From NCBI GenBank assembly GCA_023442905.1, contig JAEZWY010000217.1:1-7762 (forward strand): a stretch of 7,762 nucleotides of DNA. The letters run 5' to 3'. This DNA is from Bacillota bacterium (GTDB taxonomy: Bacteria; Bacillota; Bacilli; Lactobacillales; Aerococcaceae). The position numbers and the translations under genes were made by a program. The notes under the pieces are model-generated. The model did not search any database, was not told the origin of the DNA, and worked only from the letters and a program-made list of their open reading frames with translations. Below, in pieces: positions 1 to 5,670 of this stretch; within the stretch, counting starts at the first letter, position 1, and each line of letters begins with the position of its first letter.

Positions 1-531
1 GTAAAATCCTTGCAAGCTTCACCACAAGAAATTTTTTCAAACTATCGACGTAATTTAGAAGCAGACATCGCTTCAGGTTATGCTCGTAATCTTTACGGCG
101 GTTTCTGGATTCGTCTTGTTGCTTTTCTAATTGATTTAGTCATTGTTTATGCTTTACGTTCTTTAGTTACAGGTGTGTTAAATGCCGCTTCATCTGGTGC
201 GTATAGTAGCTTGCCGGTGGCTATTACATATCTAGTGGATCAATTTGTATTAATTGCTTACTTTACTTTATCAACATTTTGGACAAATGGCCAAACGATT
301 GGTAAAGGTTTACTAGGCCTGCAAGTTGTAACTAATAAACAGTACAAGTTATCCTTTATGACTTGCTTAGTTCGAGAAGGCTTTGGGAAAGTCATTTTAA
401 CAACAGTACCGTTTTTAGGATTGATGGTTGTTTTCTCAAATAAACGTCAGAATTTTATGGATTATTTTACAGATACTAATGTAATTTCCTTAGGACAATT
501 TGCTATGTTATTTGAAGAGAATGCGATTTAA
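1..531 (+). CDS. RDD family integral membrane protein (5' end outside window)
   Basis: The reading frame is open from base 1. The first possible start in it is a TTG at 10 with no ribosome binding site before it, so the true start probably lies just outside the window. Counting from that TTG, about 173 residues are seen, with hydrophobic membrane segments at roughly 33-57, 72-92 and 128-144. The RDD signature is present: a FWIRLVAFLID block with Arg and Asp at the edge of the first segment, an NGQTIGKGLLGLQVV block near 93-107, and a late FMDYFTDTNVI block. RDD proteins are small membrane proteins of mostly unknown function; some have been proposed to act in ion transport. No substrate can be named here. 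A strong terminator follows at once, so this gene ends an upstream unit and is not part of the pyr operon. Confidence 0.85.
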   Translation, partial: VKSLQASPQEIFSNYRRNLEADIASGYARNLYGGFWIRLVAFLIDLVIVYALRSLVTGVLNAASSGAYSSLPVAITYLVDQFVLIAYFTLSTFWTNGQTIGKGLLGLQVVTNKQYKLSFMTCLVREGFGKVILTTVPFLGLMVVFSNKRQNFMDYFTDTNVISLGQFAMLFEENAI

Positions 532-534
532 AGT

Positions 535-580
535 AAAAGTAAACGCCCTGATTAGCAGAATTAGGGCGTTTACTTTTTTT
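535..580 (+). terminator. Rho-independent terminator after the RDD gene
   Basis: A perfect 15-bp stem pairs 535-549 with 563-577 (core AAACGCCCT / AGGGCGTTT). The loop is 13 nt and a T run covers 574-580. It begins 3 nt after the RDD stop codon. It separates the RDD gene from the pyr promoter downstream. Confidence 0.93.
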
Positions 581-608
581 AGTCAGGCCTCGCACCCTAT
601 ATTTATAC

Positions 609-636
609 TTGATTTATTCTTTATGTGGGTTATAAT
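609..636 (+). promoter_or_regulatory. Sigma-A promoter of the pyr operon
   Basis: The -35 box is TTGATT at 609-614 and the -10 box is a perfect TATAAT at 631-636, with a 16-bp spacer. Transcription should start near 643, giving a leader of about 155 nt before pyrR. No operator-like repeat overlaps it. Control seems to come after initiation, through the attenuator downstream. Confidence 0.82.
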
Positions 637-660
637 GATGTCAATATAAATGAAATCCTT

Positions 661-750
661 TAACTTGCGTCCAGAGAGACGAAGAAGGCATTACACGTCT
701 AGTTTTTAACCAAATGGGGAAAGACTACTTCTTTTTGCGCACGCAAGTTG
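661..750 (+). promoter_or_regulatory. PyrR-responsive attenuator 1: PyrR-binding hairpin and antiterminator
   Basis: CGTC (668-671) and GACG (678-681) close a CAGAGA hexaloop. This is the hallmark of the PyrR-binding anti-antiterminator, and a purine-rich AAGAAGG follows it. The strand at 661-670 (core AACTTGCGT) is also perfectly complementary to 741-749 (ACGCAAGTT), with one more G-U pair at the end. AAGAAG at 682-687 can pair with CTTCTT at 728-733, inside the left arm of the terminator. In the known PyrR mechanism, PyrR with UMP holds the first hairpin, breaks the long antiterminator and lets the terminator at 721-766 form. With PRPP or no effector the antiterminator wins. The layout seen fits that model; the folding was worked out by eye. 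Confidence 0.88.
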
Positions 751-766
751 GGAAGTAGTCTTTTTT
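721..766 (+). terminator. Attenuator terminator before pyrR
   Basis: An 11-bp stem pairs AAGACTACTTC (721-731) with GAAGTAGTCTT (752-762). The 20-nt loop is followed by a T run that reaches 766. The loop contains the ACGCAAGTT segment used by the competing antiterminator. This is an intrinsic terminator whose formation is conditional on PyrR. Confidence 0.9.
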
Positions 767-797
767 CTTACTTTAAGCAAAAAATGGAGGTTATACC

Positions 798-1304
798 ATG
801 GTAAAAGTAATTATGAATGAAAAAGAGATTAGCCGCGCTTTGACACGTTTATCTCATGAAATTATCGAACGTTATAAAGGTATTGATAATTTAGTACTTG
901 TTGGGATTGAAACTAGAGGTGTGCCGTTAGCTGAACGTCTGGCTGCCAAAATCGAAGGAATTGAAGGCACTATTCCTGTTGAAAAAATCAATATTGATGG
1001 TTACCGTGATGATGCTGAAGAGGCTGTTAAAGTAGCAAAAAGTGGTACAGATTTAACTGGTAAAAAAGTTATCTTAGTAGATGATGTATTGTATACAGGT
1101 CGTACAACGCGTGCTGCTTTAGATGCTTGTGTTGATTTAGGTCGTCCTGCTGAAATTTCTTTAGCTGTATTAGTTGATCGTGGACACAGAGAATTCCCAA
1201 TTCGTGCAGATTTTGTTGGGAAAAATATTCCGACTGCTAGTGAAGAAGATGTAGTGGTGGCTTTAAATGAAGTCGATGAAAAAGATGAAGTTTTAATTAA
1301 ATAA
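798..1304 (+). CDS. pyrR: PyrR, pyr operon attenuation regulator / uracil phosphoribosyltransferase
   Basis: A cytoplasmic RNA-binding regulator of 168 aa with a type I phosphoribosyltransferase fold. It binds the conserved hairpins in pyr leaders when charged with UMP and promotes termination. Family members also make UMP from uracil and PRPP, often weakly. The PRPP-binding loop VILVDDVLYTGRT is at residues 91-103. The family block VDRGHREFPIRADFVGKNIPT is at about 126-146, and the N-terminal SRALTRLSHEIIER is also typical. GGAGG at 786-790, 7 nt before ATG 798, fixes the start. The length is slightly short of the roughly 180-aa Bacillus protein, because of a shorter N terminus. It lies between two attenuators, so it probably controls its own synthesis and that of pyrBCD. 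Confidence 0.96.
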   Translation: MVKVIMNEKEISRALTRLSHEIIERYKGIDNLVLVGIETRGVPLAERLAAKIEGIEGTIPVEKINIDGYRDDAEEAVKVAKSGTDLTGKKVILVDDVLYTGRTTRAALDACVDLGRPAEISLAVLVDRGHREFPIRADFVGKNIPTASEEDVVVALNEVDEKDEVLIK

Positions 1305-1323
1305 CCGTAGTGTATTACTTTAA

Positions 1324-1408
1324 GTGGGTCCGAGAGACTACAAGTGATTTTTCTATGTGAACTGATTTTTTATAGGATCAGTATATTCACTTAGCGAAGT
1401 GCTTGTAG
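1324..1408 (+). promoter_or_regulatory. PyrR-responsive attenuator 2 between pyrR and pyrB
   Basis: The pyrR-pyrB gap of 147 nt holds a second PyrR-type element. A GGGTCCGAGAGAC motif at 1326-1338 can fold as GTC (1328-1330) with GAC (1336-1338). This leaves a CGAGA loop, one base shorter than the CAGAGA loop of the first leader. CTACAAG at 1338-1344 is perfectly complementary to CTTGTAG at 1402-1408, inside the left arm of the terminator. AAGTGA (1342-1347) can also pair with TCACTT (1387-1392). Between them a hairpin joins 1357-1366 to 1377-1390, with a small bulge. The PyrR hairpin thus shares bases with an antiterminator that would block the terminator at 1397-1432. Known firmicute pyr operons carry such intercistronic attenuators. 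Confidence 0.82.
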
Positions 1409-1432
1409 ACAGGGATCTATAGGCACTTTTTT
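1397..1432 (+). terminator. Attenuator terminator before pyrB
   Basis: A 13-bp stem pairs 1397-1409 with 1416-1428 (outer AAGTGC / GCACTT, inner part with G-U pairs). The loop is CAGGGA and the T run ends at 1432. It lies 19 nt before the pyrB start codon chosen here, in a position to cut off pyrBCD transcription when pyrimidines are plentiful. Confidence 0.87.
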
Positions 1433-1451
1433 GATGAAAGTAGGTATATTG

Positions 1452-2363
1452 ATGCGACATTTTTTATCTGTAGAGCAATTTACGAATGAAGAATTTATGA
1501 TGCTAGTGAGACGAGCGTCTGACTTTAAACATGGACGAGATAGTTTTAAAAGTGACCGAACAATTGTTAATATGTTCTTTGAGAACTCAACGAGAACAAA
1601 AATGAGTTTTGAAATGGCTGAGCACAAAATTGGTATGCACCAAATGAATTTTGATGTAACGACGTCTTCAGTAAACAAAGGTGAGTCCCTGTATGACTCT
1701 GTATTAACCATGCAAGCAATTGGTGCAGATGTTGTAGTTATCCGTCATCCAGATGCCAACTATCCTGATCAATTGGTCAATTTAGATGTGCAAGTGGTGA
1801 ATGCGGGTTCAGGAGCTGGCCAACATCCTTCACAGTCATTGCTGGATATCATGACAATCTATGAAGAATTCGGTGACTTTACTGATCTTAATATCGCTAT
1901 TATCGGAGATATCATGTATTCACGGGTAGCAGTATCTAATATGATGATGCTAAACCAACTAGGGGCAAATGTCATTTTTGCTGGACCAGATCAATACTTC
2001 GATAAGCACTACGAAAAATATGGTGAATGGATGTCAGTGGATGATGCCGTGAAAACAGCCGATGTTGTGATGATGCTTAGAGTTCAATTAGAACGTCATC
2101 CTAATGGTGATAAGCCTTTTGAAAAAGAAGACTATCATGAGCAGTTTGGTTTAACACGCGAACGATTCCAAACGATGAAAGACCATGCAATTATTATGCA
2201 TCCAGCGCCCGTTAACCGTGACGTAGAGATTGCTGATGAATTAATCGAATGTGAGAAAAGTCGCATAGTTTCACAAATGTCGAATGGTGTATATGCTCGT
2301 ATTGCAATTTTGGAATGGGTATTGAAAGGAAGATATGATGAGCTTAATAATCACAAATGGTAA
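1452..2363 (+). CDS. pyrB: Aspartate carbamoyltransferase catalytic subunit
   Basis: Joins carbamoyl phosphate and L-aspartate to give N-carbamoyl-L-aspartate, the committed step of UMP synthesis, in the cytoplasm. From ATG 1452 the protein has 303 aa, normal for the family. The carbamoyl-phosphate site FENSTRTKMSFE is at residues 43-54, SSVNKGES at 72-79, HPSQSLLD at 125-132 and HPAPVNRDVEI at 250-260. Earlier in-frame starts exist (TTG 1431, ATG 1434), but they touch the terminator T run and lack a binding site. AAAGTAGGT at 1437-1445 is 6 nt before ATG 1452, and MRHFLSVEQF matches typical N termini. No regulatory subunit gene (pyrI) is present, as is usual in Firmicutes. Its end overlaps pyrC by 26 nt. 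Confidence 0.95.
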   Translation: MRHFLSVEQFTNEEFMMLVRRASDFKHGRDSFKSDRTIVNMFFENSTRTKMSFEMAEHKIGMHQMNFDVTTSSVNKGESLYDSVLTMQAIGADVVVIRHPDANYPDQLVNLDVQVVNAGSGAGQHPSQSLLDIMTIYEEFGDFTDLNIAIIGDIMYSRVAVSNMMMLNQLGANVIFAGPDQYFDKHYEKYGEWMSVDDAVKTADVVMMLRVQLERHPNGDKPFEKEDYHEQFGLTRERFQTMKDHAIIMHPAPVNRDVEIADELIECEKSRIVSQMSNGVYARIAILEWVLKGRYDELNNHKW

Positions 2364-3612
2364 ACAAGTAACGAAAGAGAATCAATTAGTTGATATTCAT
2401 TTAAAGATTGACGGACAAAAAATTGTGGCGGTAAGTGACAAACTAGATTTTGACATTGCGGACTCAGACCAGGTTATTGATGTTGAGGGGAAACTAGTGA
2501 CACCCGGATTAACAGATGTACATGTGCATTTTCGTCAGCCAGGTTTTGAAGACAAAGAAACGATTTTAACTGGAAGTCAAGCAGCTGCTCGGGGTGGATT
2601 CACACGTGTTGCAGCTATGCCCAATTTAAATCCAGCACCTGATACACCAGAAAAATTAGCAGCAATTCAAAAACTTATTGACGAGGATGCAGTGATTGAG
2701 GTCTTACAATATGCGCCGATTACAGGTGATTTAAAATCAGATGATTTAGTGGATATGGCCAATATGCCAGAAGCGTTTGCATTTACCAATGATGGCTTTG
2801 GTGTGCAAACAGCAGGTACTATGTACTTAGCTATGAAAGAAGCAGCACGCCTACATAAACCAATCGTAGCCCATACTGAAGATGAGAGTCTATTATTTGG
2901 CGGTGTAATGCATGAAGGGATTAAAAATAAGGAACTTGGTTTACCTGGTATCTTAAATGCAACAGAATCTAGTCAAATTGCACGTGATATTCATTTAGCA
3001 GAAGAAACAGGTGTCCATTACCACGTTTGTCACGTATCCACTAAGGCATCTGTCGCAGCTATTCGTGACGGTAAAGCACGAGGTGTTCATGTGACAGCAG
3101 AAGTTGCACCACATCATTTAATTCTAAATGAACTAGATATTCCAGCTGACGATGCTACTTACAAGATGAATCCACCTTTACGTGGTGAAGAAGATCAAGC
3201 GGCTTTATTAGAAGGTTTGTTAGATGGTACTTTAGATATGGTAGCTACTGACCATGCTCCGCACACTTTGGCTGAGAAGGCTAACGGATTTATGGGTTCA
3301 CCATTTGGAATTGTTGGTATTGAAACAGCGTTTGCTGTGATGTACACCCATTTTGTAAAGACAGGTATCATGTCTCTAGCCTTTTTATTAGAAAAAATGG
3401 CAACTGCGCCGACTGAAGTTTTCGGCTTAACACCTGCTACACTATCAGTTGGTAGTTCAGCAGATATTGCAGTTTTTGATCTAGCACAGGCCTATACAAT
3501 TGATCCAGCAGACTATTTATCAAAATCACAAGTGACACCATTTAACGGGGAAGAAGTATTTGGTATGTGTGCTTTGACTATTTATCAAGGAAATATCGTT
3601 TATCAACAATAA
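2338..3612 (+). CDS. pyrC: Dihydroorotase (class I, zinc-dependent amidohydrolase)
   Basis: Cyclises N-carbamoyl-L-aspartate to L-dihydroorotate, the third pathway step. The amidohydrolase metal motifs occur in order: DVHVHFRQPG (residues 60-69, with the HxH pair), AHTED (178-182), CHVST (231-235) and TDHAPH (304-309). The bridging Asp is probably in FTNDGFG (149-155). The length of 424 aa matches the roughly 428-aa Bacillus type. Two adjacent ATGs are possible (2335 and 2338). AAAGGA at 2325-2330 is 4 nt from the first and 7 nt from the second, so 2338 is preferred. The start lies inside pyrB, so the two are probably translationally coupled. The gap to pyrD is 31 nt. Confidence 0.95.
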   Translation: MSLIITNGKQVTKENQLVDIHLKIDGQKIVAVSDKLDFDIADSDQVIDVEGKLVTPGLTDVHVHFRQPGFEDKETILTGSQAAARGGFTRVAAMPNLNPAPDTPEKLAAIQKLIDEDAVIEVLQYAPITGDLKSDDLVDMANMPEAFAFTNDGFGVQTAGTMYLAMKEAARLHKPIVAHTEDESLLFGGVMHEGIKNKELGLPGILNATESSQIARDIHLAEETGVHYHVCHVSTKASVAAIRDGKARGVHVTAEVAPHHLILNELDIPADDATYKMNPPLRGEEDQAALLEGLLDGTLDMVATDHAPHTLAEKANGFMGSPFGIVGIETAFAVMYTHFVKTGIMSLAFLLEKMATAPTEVFGLTPATLSVGSSADIAVFDLAQAYTIDPADYLSKSQVTPFNGEEVFGMCALTIYQGNIVYQQ

Positions 3613-3643
3613 TGTGTACCAAGAGTCATTAAAGGAGGCTATT

Positions 3644-4567
3644 ATGTCGCGTTTAAGTGTTAAATTACCAGGTTTAGAATTAAAGAATCCAGTAATGCCA
3701 GCGTCTGGCTGTTTCGGTTATGGAGAAGGTTTTGCAGACAAATATGACTTAAGCATCCTAGGTGCTTTAGTAGATAAATCAACAACTGTAGAAGTTAGAA
3801 AAGGAAATCCAGATCCTCGTTACTACCACTCTGGAGAACGGATTTTAAATTCAGTTGGGCTTAAAAATCCTGGTGTTGAAGGGGTTTTAGCAGAAAAATT
3901 ACCTTATCTAGCACAATTTGATGTACCCATTATTCAAAGTGTTGCCGGATCAACAGTTGAAGACTACGTTGAGGCAACGAAAGCTTTATCTAAAGCTGAG
4001 AATGTAAAGGCTATCGAATTAAATATCTCTTGTCCAAATGTTAAACTAGGTGGTCTACAATTTGGTACTGATCCAGAAGTAGCAGCAGATTTAACTAGAC
4101 AGGTGAAAGCTGCAACAACTTTACCTGTTTATGTAAAATTGACGCCTAATGTAACAGATATAACGGTTATTGCAAAGGCGGTAGAGGCTGCAGGTGCTGA
4201 TGCTATAGTAATGATTAATACAATTACCGGTCAAACATTCGACCTACAAACAAGACAACCCGTTTTAGGTGGGATAACTGGTGGCTTGTCTGGATCTTCC
4301 CTGAAATATGTGGCCTTAAGAATGGTACGTCAAGTTGCGCAAGTAGTAGATATTCCTATCATTGGGGTAGGTGGTATTGAAAGCATTGATGATGTATTAG
4401 AAATGATCGTTGCTGGTGCAACAGCTGTTCAAATAGGTTCTGCCAACTATGCAAATCCAATGATTTGTAAAGAAATTATTGAGGGGCTACCAGAGCGTAT
4501 GGATGAACTGAATATTGACACTATTGAAACATTGGTTGCTGAAATGAAAATGATGATTAAACAATAA
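3644..4567 (+). CDS. pyrD: Dihydroorotate dehydrogenase, class 1B catalytic subunit (PyrD/PyrDB)
   Basis: Oxidises dihydroorotate to orotate with FMN, the fourth pathway step. The protein has 307 aa with a TIM-barrel fold. ASGCFGYG is at 20-27, VDKSTT at 43-48 (FMN/substrate lysine), NSVGLKNPG at 69-77, and ELNISCPNVK at 125-134, where Cys130 is the class 1 catalytic base. GVGGIESIDD at 241-250 and AGATAVQIGSAN at 257-268 form the phosphate-binding end. The sequence follows the Bacillus PyrD pattern, not the class 1A or membrane class 2 pattern. Class 1B enzymes normally pair with the iron-sulfur/FAD subunit PyrK to pass electrons to NAD; no pyrK is in the window. AAAGGAGG at 3631-3638 supports ATG 3644 over the upstream GTG at 3614. 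It is the last gene of the operon. Confidence 0.94.
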   Translation: MSRLSVKLPGLELKNPVMPASGCFGYGEGFADKYDLSILGALVDKSTTVEVRKGNPDPRYYHSGERILNSVGLKNPGVEGVLAEKLPYLAQFDVPIIQSVAGSTVEDYVEATKALSKAENVKAIELNISCPNVKLGGLQFGTDPEVAADLTRQVKAATTLPVYVKLTPNVTDITVIAKAVEAAGADAIVMINTITGQTFDLQTRQPVLGGITGGLSGSSLKYVALRMVRQVAQVVDIPIIGVGGIESIDDVLEMIVAGATAVQIGSANYANPMICKEIIEGLPERMDELNIDTIETLVAEMKMMIKQ

Positions 4568-4601
4568 AAACAGGTCTATAAATAGTTATTTTATGATAAC
4601 A

Positions 4602-4636
4602 AAAGCGCGCATGAAGTAAAAAATCATGCGCGCTTT
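4602..4636. terminator. Bidirectional terminator between convergent pyrD and the PDRP gene
   Basis: A perfect 13-bp stem pairs AAAGCGCGCATGA (4602-4614) with TCATGCGCGCTTT (4624-4636), with a 9-nt loop. On the plus strand the following T tract is short (TTTAGTGTTTG). On the minus strand the stem is followed by TTTTGTTATC. It sits 34 nt after pyrD and 30 nt beyond the PDRP stop, so it can serve both convergent units. Confidence 0.88.
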
Positions 4637-4666
4637 AGTGTTTGTGATCTAAAATTTATTTACCAT

Positions 4667-5503
4667 TTATTGCATTTCTTGTTTTTTTGTAGAATTGAAG
4701 AACATAATAATTAATGTTGCTGTTTCTTCGATAGATCGGTCAGCCACATTGATTACAGGGCAATGCAATTCCTCATATAATTTATTAGCATATTCTAGTT
4801 CTTTTTCTATACGAGCATCGTTTGTATACAAACTCGCATCTTCAATACCATAAGACCGCATACGTTCACGACGGAATTTATTTAAGACGTTCACATCATT
4901 GGTCAAACCAATGATTTTTGATCTTTCGATCTCGTAAATGATGTCTGGAATTCTAGATTCTGGTACAAGGGGTAGGTTAGCCACTTTATACCCCATATTT
5001 GCTAAATACATGCTCAAAGGCGTTTTAGAGGTTCTAGAAATACCAAGCAAGACAATATCAGCATCTATGAAACGTTTCGGTTGTTGTCCATCGTCATTGT
5101 TGACGGCAAACTCTAAGGCCTCAATGCGTTTGTAGTACTCATCGTCAAGTTGGTGGCGAATACCAGGCTTTCCAGAAGGTTTCACATTTGTTTGATGCAC
5201 AATTTGATCCATTAGTTGGTCAAGGACATTCAAATAGAAAATCCCTGCCATTTCACAGTAATCTTCAGCAATCTGGTTGAGATCTTTGTTAATGAAAGAA
5301 GCAACGATTCCTGCTTGTTCAATTTTTGCTTGTTTCAAAATTGGTAACAGAATATCATCATGCTGGATGAATGGATAATTAGTGACTTCAAAGTCGACAG
5401 TAGGAAATTGTACTGACACACTTTGGAAAATATCATTCACTAGAGATCCAACTGCATCAGAAACTAGGTAATACTTTGGCTTTTGTGGTGTATCTTGACT
5501 CAT
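4667..5503 (-). CDS. yqfL: Pyruvate, phosphate/water dikinase regulatory protein (PDRP, DUF299 family kinase/pyrophosphorylase)
   Basis: A cytoplasmic bifunctional regulator. In this family it inactivates a dikinase (PPDK or PEP synthetase) by ADP-dependent phosphorylation of a threonine near the catalytic histidine. It reactivates the enzyme by phosphate-dependent removal, which forms pyrophosphate. The protein has 278 aa. A P-loop-like GISRTSKTPLS lies at residues 154-164, followed by YLANMGYKVANLPLVPE. GIRHQLDDEYYKRIEALEFAVNNDDG, with the RIEALEFA core, is at about 114-139, and ADRSIEETATLI at 254-265. GGAGG (bases 5512-5516 on this strand) is 8 nt before the ATG at 5503, so this start is preferred to the in-frame ATG at 5536. 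No dikinase gene is in the window, so whether the target is PPDK or PpsA stays open. It is transcribed divergently from the dioxygenase gene. Confidence 0.9.
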   Translation of the reverse strand: MSQDTPQKPKYYLVSDAVGSLVNDIFQSVSVQFPTVDFEVTNYPFIQHDDILLPILKQAKIEQAGIVASFINKDLNQIAEDYCEMAGIFYLNVLDQLMDQIVHQTNVKPSGKPGIRHQLDDEYYKRIEALEFAVNNDDGQQPKRFIDADIVLLGISRTSKTPLSMYLANMGYKVANLPLVPESRIPDIIYEIERSKIIGLTNDVNVLNKFRRERMRSYGIEDASLYTNDARIEKELEYANKLYEELHCPVINVADRSIEETATLIIMFFNSTKKQEMQ

Positions 5504-5536
5504 CTTTTTTGCCTCCAAAATGGTTTTATTATGCAT

Positions 5537-5545
5537 ATTCTACCA
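5537..5545 (-). promoter_or_regulatory. Probable promoter of the PDRP gene (extended -10)
   Basis: Read on the minus strand, TGGTAGAAT is an extended -10 element (TGn followed by TAGAAT, covering 5545 to 5537), about 34 nt before the start codon. There is no good -35 at the matching distance. An alternative is TTGACC (5575-5570) with TTATAT (5550-5545) and a long 19-bp spacer. The exact promoter is uncertain. Confidence 0.4.
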
Positions 5546-5580
5546 TATAAAAGTTGCAGATAGCATTTGGGTCAAATTAA

Positions 5581-5592
5581 TTTGAATTCGAA
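5581..5592. promoter_or_regulatory. Operator-like palindrome 1 (MhqR/MarR-type candidate)
   Basis: TTTGAATTCGAA is a near-perfect palindrome with one mismatched pair next to the central GAATTC. It overlaps the -35 box of the dioxygenase promoter and shares GAATTCGAA with the second site, centre to centre 35 bp away. As I recall it, the Bacillus MhqR box has CGAATTCG at its core, and MhqR controls dioxygenases of this type. The repressor identity is an inference. Confidence 0.55.
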
Positions 5593-5610
5593 CAGATAAT
5601 ATGTTAGTAT
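5582..5610 (+). promoter_or_regulatory. Promoter of the ring-cleaving dioxygenase gene
   Basis: The -35 is TTGAAT (5582-5587) and the -10 is TAGTAT (5605-5610), preceded by TGT (extended -10), with a 17-bp spacer. Transcription should start near 5617. The -35 box lies inside the first GAATTCGAA operator-like site and the start point falls at the second, the usual layout of a repressed promoter. Confidence 0.6.
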
Positions 5611-5615
5611 GATAA

Positions 5616-5627
5616 TACGAATTCGAA
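5616..5627. promoter_or_regulatory. Operator-like palindrome 2 (MhqR/MarR-type candidate)
   Basis: TACGAATTCGAA contains the perfect 8-bp palindrome CGAATTCG at 5618-5625 and repeats GAATTCGAA of the first site. It lies at the expected transcription start of the dioxygenase gene, where a bound repressor would block initiation or promoter escape. Confidence 0.57.
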
Positions 5628-5670
5628 ATATAAAAACTTAAAAGGTATTTTAATTAAGGGAGCGACAAAA

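Noticed and set aside
1391..1711. 106-aa open frame on the minus strand over the start of pyrB
   Set aside because: It lies opposite the well-supported pyrB gene and its attenuator, has no ribosome binding site or recognisable domain, and is a shadow frame.
4938..5135. 65-aa plus-strand frame inside the PDRP gene
   Set aside because: It is antisense to a conserved protein, including its P-loop-like motif, and shows no family features of its own.
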